Shown here piece after piece: positions 9,469 to 18,565 of a stretch of 64,000 bases of DNA (the first letter of the stretch is position 1; each line of letters opens with the position of its first letter). The translations under genes and the position numbers were made by a program. The DNA comes from Lentibacillus sp. CBA3610. GTDB taxonomy: Bacteria > Bacillota > Bacilli > Bacillales > Amphibacillaceae. The DNA lies in NCBI RefSeq assembly GCF_013373365.1, contig NZ_CP035925.1, positions 3,906,001-3,970,000 on the forward strand. The letters are read 5' to 3'. The notes beneath the pieces are model-generated. The model was not told the DNA's origin. It did not search any database and saw only the letters and a list, made by a program, of their open reading frames with translations.

Positions 9469-10647
9469 GTGCAGAAAATTTTATTATTGTTAACAACTAT
9501 CCTAGCCTTAAATCCACTTTTCACGACTGTCGCCCAGGCTGAATCAGATGATACAGCTCCCTCTATTGTAAGTGAAGCCGCGATTATGATTGATGCTGAG
9601 ACTGGTAACGTCCTCTATGAAAAGAATGCAGATGCCTCTATGTATCCGGCCAGTTTAACGAAAATCGCTACAGCCATTTATGTTATTGAGACAGCTGACC
9701 TTGATGAAACGGCAACGGTCAGTGAGAATGCGAGAAATACCGAGGGGAGCAGGGTTTATCTTGAGGAGGACGAGGAGGTCACGTTGGAGAAGCTTGTTAA
9801 AGGATTGCTGATTAATTCCGGAAATGACGCGGGTGTGGCAATTGCTGAACATGTGGGCGGCAGTGTCGAGCAGTTTGCATCTGATCTGAACGAATACTTG
9901 CAGCATAAAATCGGCGTACAAAACACGCATTTTGAAAACCCCCATGGTCTTTTTGATTCTGATCATGTAACAACAGCAGAAGATTTAGCCCAAATAACTC
10001 AATATGCCATGCAAAATGAAACATTCCGGGAAATCTTCGGGACAGTTGAAATGGATTGGAATGGAAAATCATGGGACACGACGCTTTTGACCCATCACAA
10101 GTTAATGCGGGAAATGCCTTATGATGGCGTAACCGGCGGGAAAACAGGCTTTGTTAACCAATCAGGGTATACGCTGGCAACTTCAGCACAAAGAGATGAC
10201 TTAAATCTGGTCGTCATCACATTAAAGGCCAATATGCAGGAAGAGGCGTATGAGGATACAACGAATCTATTAGACTATGGATTTGACAATTTCGAGCAAT
10301 CCACGCTTGATGAAGGTACAACTTTTGAGGCCGGCAACCAGGAATATAAATTGCCGCAAACGGTAACATATACACATGATTCGGACGGGGACGTGCGTCA
10401 AGAGGTCAGTGATGAAGGCTTACTTAAGCTGATTGATCAAAATGGTAAGGTCATTTCTTCTTTCCAGTTAGAAAATAATGATGAAAATCTTCCAGCGGCA
10501 TCAGCTGAAAAAGATGTTAAGGAAGACTCAATATTGGACAGCAGCTCGCTAATGATTGTTCTGCCGTTCATCGTGATAATCGTTGGTATTATGGCTTTAG
10601 TGTACCGTCGCAAACGGAAACAAAAGCGGGAAAAGCTCTTTATATAA
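9469..10647 (+). CDS. D-alanyl-D-alanine carboxypeptidase (DacA/DacF-like penicillin-binding protein 5 family)
   Basis: A 392-residue peptidase family S11 protein. A signal peptide ends near residue 24 (VAQA). The three active-site motifs are complete: SLTK at 62-65 with the nucleophilic Ser, SGN at 117-119, and KTG at 225-227. A C-terminal PBP5-type domain is followed by a membrane anchor at about 355-377 and a basic tail (RRKRKQKREK). It trims the terminal D-Ala of peptidoglycan stem peptides outside the membrane. The GTG start has AGGTG 6 bases upstream. A true membrane span at the C-terminus differs from the amphipathic anchor of classic DacA. Confidence 0.88.
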   Translation: MQKILLLLTTILALNPLFTTVAQAESDDTAPSIVSEAAIMIDAETGNVLYEKNADASMYPASLTKIATAIYVIETADLDETATVSENARNTEGSRVYLEEDEEVTLEKLVKGLLINSGNDAGVAIAEHVGGSVEQFASDLNEYLQHKIGVQNTHFENPHGLFDSDHVTTAEDLAQITQYAMQNETFREIFGTVEMDWNGKSWDTTLLTHHKLMREMPYDGVTGGKTGFVNQSGYTLATSAQRDDLNLVVITLKANMQEEAYEDTTNLLDYGFDNFEQSTLDEGTTFEAGNQEYKLPQTVTYTHDSDGDVRQEVSDEGLLKLIDQNGKVISSFQLENNDENLPAASAEKDVKEDSILDSSSLMIVLPFIVIIVGIMALVYRRKRKQKREKLFI

Positions 10648-10712
10648 GGCTCTTTATGTAAACTTAACGGGTTCAGTTCAAGGAGAGAACATACAAAATA
10701 ACATAAAACTCA

Positions 10713-10750
10713 GGGATACAAATCACAAGCGATTTAGTATCCCCTTTTTT
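10713..10750 (+). terminator. Rho-independent terminator after the carboxypeptidase gene
   Basis: A 12-bp stem (GGGATACAAATC with GATTTaGTATCCC, one bulged A) and 6-base loop is followed by CTTTTTT. Confidence 0.85.
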
Positions 10751-10859
10751 ATTGATATAACAGTCTTTATTTCAATTTATACAATGAAACAGCATACCAA
10801 TTAACATACATAAACAATTGCGATAAAATAAGGAAAAGGCATAAGAAAGGAAGTCATCA

Positions 10860-11111
10860 ATGGTACCCATTTCAATAGAATCGTATGTGAATAAGCATTG
10901 CAAGAATAATCCTGGAGAAGAACCAAACCGGTTTAAGAAAAATCTTAAACAAGCAGTTAAGGATAAGAAAAATGGAGCGACCTGTATCAACTGCGGTCAG
11001 GAAATATGGGCGATAGGCAGTGCAGTCGCTCATCAAGGATGTTTTTCATGTTTAACGGGTGAGGCGGACTCCTCGGAAGACTATGAGGTAGACGAAGTAT
11101 GTTGGTCATAG
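10860..11111 (+). CDS. Small Cys-rich hypothetical protein (possible zinc ribbon)
   Basis: An 83-residue protein with no confident family. The basic N-terminal half (NRFKKNLKQAVKDKKNG) is followed by CINC at about 42-45 and a second Cys pair (CFSC) near 61-64; a CxxC-x15-CxxC spacing suggests a zinc-ribbon fold. The tail is acidic (EADSSEDYEVDEV). GAAAGGAAG lies 7 bases before the ATG, supporting expression. It stands alone between a terminator and a non-coding stretch. A metal-binding or nucleic-acid-binding role is only a guess. Confidence 0.55.
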   Translation: MVPISIESYVNKHCKNNPGEEPNRFKKNLKQAVKDKKNGATCINCGQEIWAIGSAVAHQGCFSCLTGEADSSEDYEVDEVCWS

Positions 11112-11296
11112 ATAAACTCTCTATTGGGATCCACATAGACTATTTCTGAATCCTTGAATACACCATAGCTTTCATCCCTCCTTCTCTCCGTGGTCGTATG
11201 CTGGTTAATCTTATTGATTGCGAACAAGATTCGTATGAAAGGTGACCTTGTTTAAACAACGACATTACCAAACGAGACTTTTTAATAAGAGATATT

Positions 11297-11339
11297 CTTA
11301 AATTAACGGGCGCGATTATGAAATAAGGTGATGGGCTAT
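11297..11339. repeat. GGGCGC-type intergenic repeat, copy 1
   Basis: The segment CTTAAATTAACGGGCGCGAT, followed by AAATAAGGTGATGGGCTAT, resembles copies at 12024-12066 and 12926-12966. All three lie between small accessory genes. This copy ends directly before the ribosome binding site of the next gene. Confidence 0.5.
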
Positions 11340-11356
11340 AAGGGGAGGCATATAAA

Positions 11357-11725
11357 ATGGCAGTCCTTATTATTATTCTAATTGCTATTCTGGTTTTAGA
11401 TCAATTTATCAATCGAAATCTAATAGCGAAATTTAATATAGAGAAATCCGATTTAGGTACAAAATACGTAAATAAACTACATAAATATGGTGAAAAAATA
11501 CTCTATTGGACCAGTTTTATTGTGATGACCATAGTAATAAATGAATTCTTACATCTCGGAATACTTATTTTTGTTGGTATGACCGCTGTGTTCGCTTTTC
11601 GTACCATAATGAAATGGATTTATCAAAAAGAAAGTAAAACATATCTCTTAAGTGCTATAACTTGTGTCTTATCTATTTTAGGATTGGTTACCTATGGGGT
11701 AACGGATTACTTTAATTTTATTTAA
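11357..11725 (+). CDS. DUF4181-like small membrane protein
   Basis: A 122-residue protein with four predicted hydrophobic segments (about 2-15, 50-70, 72-88, 97-117). A basic region between the first two (KYVNKLHKYGEKILYW) resembles the DUF4181 family of Bacillaceae. A strong ribosome binding site, GGGGAGGC, lies upstream of the ATG. Function is unknown. It is flanked on both sides by small accessory genes and intergenic repeats, so it is probably part of the variable gene pool. Confidence 0.6.
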   Translation: MAVLIIILIAILVLDQFINRNLIAKFNIEKSDLGTKYVNKLHKYGEKILYWTSFIVMTIVINEFLHLGILIFVGMTAVFAFRTIMKWIYQKESKTYLLSAITCVLSILGLVTYGVTDYFNFI

Positions 11726-11761
11726 GCAATACGAAGGGCGCAAATCCGGAATACTGTTAGG

Positions 11762-12013
11762 TTGGTTTTTTCATTGAAAAGCATTATAGAATTTTTCTCC
11801 AGTTTTATACTGATCATTGGCTGTGTGGTCACCATTATCGGGATCGGTATTTTGACATTTTTATTTTTTGCGTCAATTATCTATGGAACCTTTTACAACT
11901 TATATTGGCTTTTGGGATTTACAATACTTGGATTTGGATTACTTCTTATTTGCAGCTCAAAGAAGCTTATAAAATTTGCAGATGATCATTCTGTAGAAAA
12001 GTACATTGATTAG
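11762..12013 (+). CDS. Small hypothetical membrane protein
   Basis: Up to 83 residues with two long hydrophobic segments (about 10-38 and 42-64) and a short charged tail (KKLIKFADDHSVEKYID). The start is uncertain: a TTG at 11762 opens the frame, while a TTG at 11774 has TAGGTTGG about 8 bases upstream and is at least as likely. It lies 36 bp after the DUF4181-like gene and may be co-transcribed. No family recognised. Confidence 0.45.
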   Translation: MVFSLKSIIEFFSSFILIIGCVVTIIGIGILTFLFFASIIYGTFYNLYWLLGFTILGFGLLLICSSKKLIKFADDHSVEKYID

Positions 12014-12023
12014 AGTTCTAAAT

Positions 12024-12066
12024 CTTAAATTAATGGGCGCTTTTCCCTAATAAGGATTAGCGCTAT
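12024..12066. repeat. GGGCGC-type intergenic repeat, copy 2
   Basis: CTTAAATTAATGGGCGCTTT, then CCCTAATAAGGATTAGCGCTAT. The GCGC/GCGC ends can pair as a small hairpin. Same family as 11297-11339. Confidence 0.5.
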
Positions 12067-12177
12067 ATTGCATCATAGGGCGATTTAACGGAATAACGCT
12101 TTGTGAAAATAACAGAGGTCTGAAAGAATTGTTAAGCACTTTAGCTTTATTCATATGAATGAGAGAAGGGTTAATAA

Positions 12178-12925
12178 TTGTTGGAAAGTAGAAAGATAAT
12201 CATTACAGGTGCGGGTTCTGGCATAGGAAAAGCAATTGTTAAAGAATGCTTACGTCATCAGGCGTCAGTGATTGCATGTGATATTAATGAACAATCGTTA
12301 AACGATTTAAAGAAGCAACTAACCAATAGAAACGATGCTTTACATACATATCAACTGGATGTAAGTAATTATAAAGAGGTCTCTAATTTTTTTGAATATA
12401 TAAAAGCAAATCATTCTGACGTTGAAAGCTTAGTTAATAATGCCGGGATCTATTTGGCGAAAAGTATTCTAGATTATCCAGTCGATGAAATTGATGATGT
12501 TTTAGATATAAATGTTAAAGGCTATATTTATTTTTCACAGTTATTCGCAAGGTTAATGTTCAGACAGCAGCGTGAGGGGGTCATTACTAATATAACTTCA
12601 GTTTCTGGGATGGAAGGAAGTTCAGATGCCATCTATGGTTCATCGAAAGCCGCAATATTGGGTTTAACCAAAAGCTGTGCAATGAATTTTTCTCCACTAA
12701 TAAGAGTGAATGCGGTGCTTCCTACGATGGGTTTTAGCAACTGACATGGATGGGGTCGATACCTGATTGGAGAAAAAGAGGAGTTATTTAAATCACCAAC
12801 TCATAATACACCTGTGAAGCCAGAAAGATGTAGCTGACACCGTAACCTTCTTTATCGGATAAATCAAAGCATTATACAGGAGCAAACATTGATAATATAA
12901 AATGGGGGGTATCTCAGTTAGTACT
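12178..12925 (+). pseudogene. Short-chain dehydrogenase/reductase, frameshifted
   Basis: The first 180 residues are a good classical SDR: the nucleotide-binding motif TGAGSGIG near 11-18, NNAG near 87-90, and catalytic Ser (SVSG) with YGSSK (Tyr/Lys). After RVNAVLP the frame breaks, ending at TGA 12742-12744. Remnants of the missing C-terminus are readable in other frames downstream: ATDMDG, then KEELFKSPTHNTPVKPE, then VADTVTFF, then LSDKSKHYTGAN, needing at least three frameshifts. TTG start with AGAAGGG upstream. The active-site core is intact but the substrate-binding C-terminus is lost, so it is most likely a decaying gene. Confidence 0.8.
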
Positions 12926-12966
12926 CCATTAAAAGGGCGCTTATCAAGATAGGATAGCACCCTATC
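12926..12966. repeat. GGGCGC-type intergenic repeat, copy 3
   Basis: CCATTAAAAGGGCGCTTATC, then AAGATAGGATAGCACCCTATC. GGGCGC and GCACCC can pair. It closes the SDR pseudogene. Confidence 0.4.
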
Positions 12967-14772
12967 ATTGCGGAAACGGGCTGATTGTGCCAAGGGGAAG
13001 GAGTTAATATTTTTTGATTCTTTTGCTGAAAATTATACGTGTGTATCTGTGTACTTATTATTAGTGCTGGTTTCTTTTTATCATATTTAGAAAAAAATTA
13101 AAAGCCAAGAGACTTTCAACTTTTGAATTCAATGTACATAATTCTACTGATTGCGTTTTAGTTATTTTGCGATAAGTGTTCTGATTGCGTTTTTGCCAAT
13201 TAAAGAATGAAACAAAAAAGTGTCCGTGTATTTCTGTAAACGGACGTTTACGCGAACAAAACATTGCCCGCATTATTGCTCATCGGGCCTTTCTGAAACA
13301 CTTATGGTCAGAAGAAATAAGAAGCTGACTGTTGTAACGTTACACAGCTGTGTGGTTTTCAATGCTAAAAAAACACTATGCGCGGATGCCAAGATCAGTC
13401 GTCAAGGAAAATCATGGAGCGAGCCAGAGGAGTTTTTCGTTGATGAGCAATATGACTAAATCCAGAGTTAATTTGATGATATTAAGAGGGTGGACAACGT
13501 AATGTGCTATTAACTCTCGCTGGCATGTGGCCAACAATAAGCTTAAGGTACAATTTCTAAAAAGATGTGGCTGCACAATGGGCGTCCTAAGTTGCCGAAG
13601 CCATCAAGTGGAAAGTGCTCGAATATCGCTGGAAAAGCTTATCTTGGCGAGTATGATGATTGGGATGGAATGGAAGCCGAATCATGTCGGTTGGTCAATT
13701 ATGAGGGCAAAATAGAGGCTTATTTAGTATCTGAGCAAGTCTTGGAAACCAAATCTCCTTATTGGGTTTTTCTGATAAACTATTCCGGATTTGGGCCATA
13801 TTGTGCTTGCGGAATATAATGCGTGAACAGAATGAGTCTAACAAGTATCTGGGGAAATAAGTTATTAAGGGGTTGCTGTCATTAAAGCACTCTTATACAA
13901 TATTATTAAACAATATTGGAATCGAGAACTTTCTCAAGTCCTTTTTAATCGTCTTCCTAACAAATCATTTCATGCCAGCTGCATCGTAACAAGCTATTCT
14001 AAAAAAAAACAGTAGTACTTGTGTCGCAGTTTATGGATTTTGTGGCAAAAACAAAAACCTTTGGGGTAAACTATCTGCCTGACTTGCCATAGCAAAGCCT
14101 CCCTCCTGAATGAGGTTTTAATTAATGTGTTCATCTCCAGCCTTTTAACAGCAGCCAGCGAATGATGCGCCAACAAATCAGCCCCGGCGGCAATCCCTCC
14201 GAGCAATAGGAGCCACATGGGTCCAATCAGTTTGTCCGAACAGGGTGAATGTTGGTGAAAAAATTAATCCTACTGTTACGAAATAGGCTGAAAAAATACG
14301 AATGGACCAGGCGTATGGCTTACTTCGCCTTCCCCTTCTTTATATGCACCACAATTGCAAAGAGAGAACAACGGATAAAACATCAGCCATCCGTAATTCG
14401 TCTGGTTGTAGCTTCCTGAATTCACCCATGAAAAGCTAAAAGGATGATTTCATTAAAGTTCCCGTTATACATGATAATGAATTCTAACGCATAAGTAAAA
14501 TCCTTTAAATTTATGATTTTAATACTGTCCAAAGCCGGGCAGGGCAATATCCACAGCAGCATTTCAAGTTTATCTCTGTTTTTTGTTTTTTTTTTGCGTG
14601 TTTCGTTTACCTTTTACCGTCATTAATGTTGTCTGCTGTAATTGGTTCCGATATCCAGATATTGCTGCGTATCGAGGTTGCCCTATAACCTTTATCATGT
14701 ATATGTTGATGTGTCATCACATTTTCTCCTTTCACGCTGCCAAACAGGCACTTTTGGAAATATGCCTTCTTT
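12967..14772. other. Long stretch without a supportable intact gene
   Basis: About 1.8 kb holds only short frames with poor ribosome binding sites. Two of them, 13220-13459 and 13565-13819 on the plus strand, give peptides of 79 and 84 residues that match nothing I recognise; they may be remnants of one or two genes. Around 14050-14218 on the minus strand is a frame beginning MWLLLLGGIAAGADLLAHHS, a plausible membrane-protein remnant, which runs into a fragment of the dispersed element at 14018-14050. The T-rich tract near 14577-14598 precedes the end of the DUF3231 gene. The stretch reads as a decayed accessory region. Confidence 0.5.
14018..14050 (-). repeat. Terminal fragment of the 0.5-kb dispersed element
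   Basis: GTGTCGCAGTTTATGGATTT, followed by TGTGGCAAAAAC, is the reverse complement of the left end of the elements at 19921 and 50796 (about 30 bases, few mismatches). The rest of the element is missing. Confidence 0.6.
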
Positions 14773-15774
14773 CTAATCATTGGCAAGCTTATTGCGGTCG
14801 ACCATTCGGGGCGGTTCTTCAAGCCATCCGTTATCGATCGTGATGTTGGCACCGTCCTCGGAATATAACATGATTTCTTCCGTCAGGCGCAAGTAGTGTG
14901 TCGCCAAATCTCTGCGGATGTTCGTTGAGATGCTCAACCCATAAAATCCAATCCCAAGTGTAATCATTCCTGTTGTATGAAACATCATTAATTTATCCGA
15001 AAAAGGCGCATTGGTTGATTCAGCTGTGACAAATGTGTCGGATCCACTCGGTGCAACGATGTCGTCTTCCCGTAAAACTGAGCTGAATATCTCCACATGT
15101 TTATTGGCTATGTCCACGCCTCGCTTGAAATAGTCACGCACCTCTTTTGACTTTGCCACTTGGCTGAAGCCGGTTATTGTTGCGGCACCCAATGCATTTC
15201 GCTGAATGTTTTCAAACAGGTTGGCTACCTCAACAGCAAGCAATGGCCGACGCTTACCGAACCAACCTGTCAGGAAGTTTTGTTTTTTGACAAAGTCACG
15301 CCTGGTCGGTGTTGGTATCGTTGGCGGTCTGGTATAAATACCTTTTGAAAGGGCAGTCGTGACAGCGCGCTGATGCAATTGATTATAATCGGAAAACCCT
15401 TCTGTGAAAAATGCGTAAATATCCGGGCGGGTGGAACCGCTGATGGCCATGGAATAGGATTGCATGCCCAATTGTCCCAGTTGCATAATATGCTGCAGAA
15501 AATAATTGTCCGAATAGAGTCTTGGGGCATCGGTATTGACGTCTTCATCCCTAAAGCCATATGGTACAGGGATGCCTTCCGTTTCAAAAATAGCTGTTAA
15601 TTGATTTATGTGGGATTGCGAAAGGTTGAAAGCTTCTTGAATTATCGGACGGATATCAGCATCTTCCACTTTTGCACGGAAATACATTAACACTTTGTTG
15701 CTTAAACTGGTATTCAAATACGCTCCCCATGTTTGTGATATTTCAGCTGAGGTCAATTTCGTATTTGCCGGCAT
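14773..15774 (-). CDS. DUF3231 family protein
   Basis: A 333-residue soluble protein made of two similar halves of about 160 residues. The first begins LTSAEISQTWGAYLNTSLSN and the second VEVANLFENIQRNALGAATI. Each half is predicted helical with recurrent His/Glu/Asp positions, which gives a ferritin-like impression typical of DUF3231 in spore formers. The ATG at 15774 is chosen because AAGGAGGAC sits 7 bases upstream; the frame extends further but that stretch contains the ribosome binding site. It is divergent from the gerK operon, sharing a short intergenic region, so a sporulation link is possible. Biochemical function unknown. Confidence 0.8.
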   Translation of the reverse strand: MPANTKLTSAEISQTWGAYLNTSLSNKVLMYFRAKVEDADIRPIIQEAFNLSQSHINQLTAIFETEGIPVPYGFRDEDVNTDAPRLYSDNYFLQHIMQLGQLGMQSYSMAISGSTRPDIYAFFTEGFSDYNQLHQRAVTTALSKGIYTRPPTIPTPTRRDFVKKQNFLTGWFGKRRPLLAVEVANLFENIQRNALGAATITGFSQVAKSKEVRDYFKRGVDIANKHVEIFSSVLREDDIVAPSGSDTFVTAESTNAPFSDKLMMFHTTGMITLGIGFYGLSISTNIRRDLATHYLRLTEEIMLYSEDGANITIDNGWLEEPPRMVDRNKLAND

Positions 15775-15905
15775 GAATTTTGTCCTCCTTTTCATATGAC
15801 ACAATTTCACGTTTAGTTTGGCAGTAATGAAAAGTCTTATACCGTATAAATCATCAATTTTAGGGAAACCAAAGGGTGAATGACAAAGCAAAATGGGGTA
15901 ATGGG

Positions 15906-17279
15906 ATGAGACTTGGTTCTTTATTTAAGACGAGACAAAAACATGATGAAAATGCTAACCAAGCGCAGGCGTTTCCAATTCATCTAAAAAAGAACCTGGA
16001 TAAAAACCTGGCCGTATTAAAACAGATGCTGGAAGAGCCAGGTGATCTGGTCGTTCGAGAGGTATCCCTCGGGCAGTCGAATTTTCGGTGTGCCGTTATC
16101 TATATTGACGGCCTGGCAGATAAGCAGCAAATTAATAGTAACCTGATGAAAAATCTCCAGCTGTTTGTGGAAAAAGAAAACCTTCCTAATAGGCCGGGCC
16201 CGGTCCTGGATGACATGGAGAAGGAACTCGTTTCGGTTGCTGATGTCAGCAGGGGCGATCATTTGGATGTGATAACCAATCATCTTTTGTATGGCAGTAC
16301 ATTAGTTTATCTGGATGGGATCGATCAAGCTTTAATCGTTAATATAAAAGGCTGGGAAATGCGTGCCATTATGGAACCGGTTTCTGAATCACTGATCCGG
16401 GGGCCGCGTGAAGGCTTCACTGAAGATTTGCGAACGAATACGATGCTGATTCGCCGGCAAATACGCGATCCAAATTTAAGATTTAAATCCCATGAAATTG
16501 GCAGACGTTCCAAGAAAAAATTAGTCGTTACATATGTTGAGGGGATCGTTCACCCGGATTTGACTCAGGAAATTAATCGGAGACTCGAATCGATCGATTT
16601 GGATGATGCACCGGAGTCCGGCTTTGTTGAGGAGTGGATTGAAGACAGTTTTTTATCACCTTTTCCGCAGCTGGTAAATACGGAAAGGCCTGATAAAGTT
16701 TCTGCTGCTCTCTTGCAGGGTAAGGTGGGCATTATCCTTGATGGAACCCCTTTTGCTTTGATTGCCCCGCTTACAATCGGGAATGCCATGCAATCTCCTG
16801 AAGATTATTACGAACGCTGGATGATTGGATCATTTCTCAGGGCACTGCGCTATCTGGGAGCCTTTCTTGCCATGTTTTTACCTTCATTATATATTGCGCT
16901 ATTATCGTTTCATCAGGGTATGATTCCGTCTAATCTTGCTTTTTCGATTGCGGCTACACGGGAAGGTGTCCCTTTTCCGGCAGCGGTTGAAGCGGTGATG
17001 ATGGCGCTGACTATGGAACTGCTCCGTGAGGCCGGGGCAAGGCTGCCGAGGACAATTGGTAATACAATCGGGATTGTAGGGGGATTGGTAATCGGCGAGG
17101 CAGCTGTACAGGCTGGGATTGTCAGCCCCATTATGGTCATTGTGGTAGCGGTAACGGCGATTGCCTCATTTTCCATTCCATCGTATAGTATGGCGATAGC
17201 ATTCCGGCTGCTGCGGTTTGGTTTTATGTTAGCAGCTGCCATATTGGGCTTTATGGGATCATTCTTGTTTATATTATGA
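15906..17279 (+). CDS. gerKA: Spore germinant receptor subunit A, missing its usual C-terminus
   Basis: A GerA-family protein of the spore inner membrane; with B and C subunits it senses nutrients and triggers germination. A soluble N-terminal domain of about 280 residues (with REGFTEDLRTN) precedes about five membrane segments including the conserved REAGARLPRTIGNTIGIVGG stretch. ATG 15906 is favoured (GGGGT 7 bases upstream); an in-frame GTG at 15876 is possible. The frame stops at 17279 after GFMGSFLFIL, about 58 residues short of the family. The normal C-terminus (SIGIPYSTPYSPSFFRDWKD) continues in another frame from an ATG overlapping the stop (ATGA). So the gene is split by a one-base shift. 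Confidence 0.85.
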   Translation: MRLGSLFKTRQKHDENANQAQAFPIHLKKNLDKNLAVLKQMLEEPGDLVVREVSLGQSNFRCAVIYIDGLADKQQINSNLMKNLQLFVEKENLPNRPGPVLDDMEKELVSVADVSRGDHLDVITNHLLYGSTLVYLDGIDQALIVNIKGWEMRAIMEPVSESLIRGPREGFTEDLRTNTMLIRRQIRDPNLRFKSHEIGRRSKKKLVVTYVEGIVHPDLTQEINRRLESIDLDDAPESGFVEEWIEDSFLSPFPQLVNTERPDKVSAALLQGKVGIILDGTPFALIAPLTIGNAMQSPEDYYERWMIGSFLRALRYLGAFLAMFLPSLYIALLSFHQGMIPSNLAFSIAATREGVPFPAAVEAVMMALTMELLREAGARLPRTIGNTIGIVGGLVIGEAAVQAGIVSPIMVIVVAVTAIASFSIPSYSMAIAFRLLRFGFMLAAAILGFMGSFLFIL

Positions 17280-17458
17280 TCAATATTCATATCGTGAATT
17301 TAAAGAGCATTGGGATACCTTACTCGACACCATATTCCCCGAGCTTTTTCCGGGACTGGAAAGATCTCGTTTTACGGGCGCCCATTACGATGCGCACGAG
17401 AAGACCATCTTATTTGAAATCAATTGATGACGAATCCACGAATAAAGGGGACACATAG
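17276..17458 (+). pseudogene. gerKA: C-terminal segment of gerKA in a shifted frame
   Basis: Sixty codons encode IHIVNLKSIGIPYSTPYSP, then SFFRDWKDLVLRAP and RTRRPSYL. This is the conserved cytoplasmic tail of GerA-type A subunits. Its ATG overlaps the gerKA stop as ATGA, so it could be made as a separate peptide by translational coupling, be joined by frameshifting, or be part of a broken gene. No typical slippery heptamer is visible at the junction (TTTATATTATGA). Confidence 0.75.
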
Positions 17459-17461
17459 GTC

Positions 17462-18565
17462 ATGGAGCGGTTTGAGTATGCCGATAATATCATAGGTGAC
17501 AGAGAAATTATGATTGCTGTCCCTTCGATAGTCATTGGAGTTGGTGTGTTATCAATGCCGAGGTATATAGCCAATCCGACAATCGCTGTGGATGGTCTTA
17601 TGACAATAATCGCCGGTGGGGTCCTTGTGCTCCTCTTGACATGGCTGGTGGCAAAACTGGCCTCACAATTTCCCCGGCAAAATTTTATTGATTATGCAAC
17701 GTTGATAACGTCCAGGCCGCTTGGAATTATGTTCACATTTCTATTAGCCGTTCAGGGGCTTATGCTGGCAGCTTATGAGACACGTGTCATCGCTGATGTT
17801 GCAACACAGTATTTGTTTGATCAGACACCATATGGAGTAGTGGGTCTGTCTTTTTTATTGGTTGTTGTCTATGCTGTCTCCGGAACGCGGGCGGGGCTGT
17901 TTCGGCTGAATATGATGTTCTTTCCGATTATTTTAGTCATTTCAATTCTTGTAATGTTGTTAACGACCGGACTGTTTGAGGCGGGAAATTTGCTTCCTGT
18001 TTTTAAAACGGATGTGAGCGGGCATTGGGAAGCGCTTAAACAAAGCATTTTTTCTTTCCTGGGGATTGGTATTTTGTTATTTTATACCGCGCTGGTCAGG
18101 AAACCGGAAAACGTGCCCAGGAAAGCTTGCATTGGCATGTCGATTGCGGTTTTCTTGTATTGTTTAATCTACATCACGTGTATTGCGGTATTTGGAAATC
18201 TGGTTGCCGGTAACCTGATGTACCCTACTGTTGAGTTAGCCAAGGATGTCCAAATTCCGGGTGGGTTTTTTGAACGGTTTGAATCACTGTTTTTTGTCAT
18301 TTGGATTATGGCTATTTTTAATACAACGGCAATGGCATTTGATGTTACCGTGTTCGCATTAAATTCCATTTTCCGGAAAAACCGGAAAATGCAGCTGATT
18401 TTCCTGCTGGCTCCGATAATATATGTCATCGGTATGACCCCGAAAGATACGCCGGGAGTTACAGCGTTCGGCACATTCGTCAGTTACTATGGAATGGCTG
18501 TGACAACTGTTATTACAGTATTACTGTTCATTGTTGCAAGGTTGAGAGGTGTGAAAAGCCAATGA
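17462..18565 (+). CDS. gerKB: Spore germinant receptor subunit B
   Basis: A 367-residue membrane protein with about ten membrane segments, of the GerAB family (spore germination permease branch of the amino acid/polyamine transporter clan). It starts three bases after the shifted gerKA tail; AAAGGGGA lies upstream of the ATG. B subunits contribute to germinant recognition. The 4-base overlap (ATGA) with gerKC implies coupling. Order A-B-C is intact, so the operon was probably functional recently. Confidence 0.9.
   Translation: MERFEYADNIIGDREIMIAVPSIVIGVGVLSMPRYIANPTIAVDGLMTIIAGGVLVLLLTWLVAKLASQFPRQNFIDYATLITSRPLGIMFTFLLAVQGLMLAAYETRVIADVATQYLFDQTPYGVVGLSFLLVVVYAVSGTRAGLFRLNMMFFPIILVISILVMLLTTGLFEAGNLLPVFKTDVSGHWEALKQSIFSFLGIGILLFYTALVRKPENVPRKACIGMSIAVFLYCLIYITCIAVFGNLVAGNLMYPTVELAKDVQIPGGFFERFESLFFVIWIMAIFNTTAMAFDVTVFALNSIFRKNRKMQLIFLLAPIIYVIGMTPKDTPGVTAFGTFVSYYGMAVTTVITVLLFIVARLRGVKSQ

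Noticed and set aside
14583..14852. Opposing short frames at the 3' end of the DUF3231 gene
   Set aside because: Shadows of the DUF3231 coding frame and T-rich DNA.
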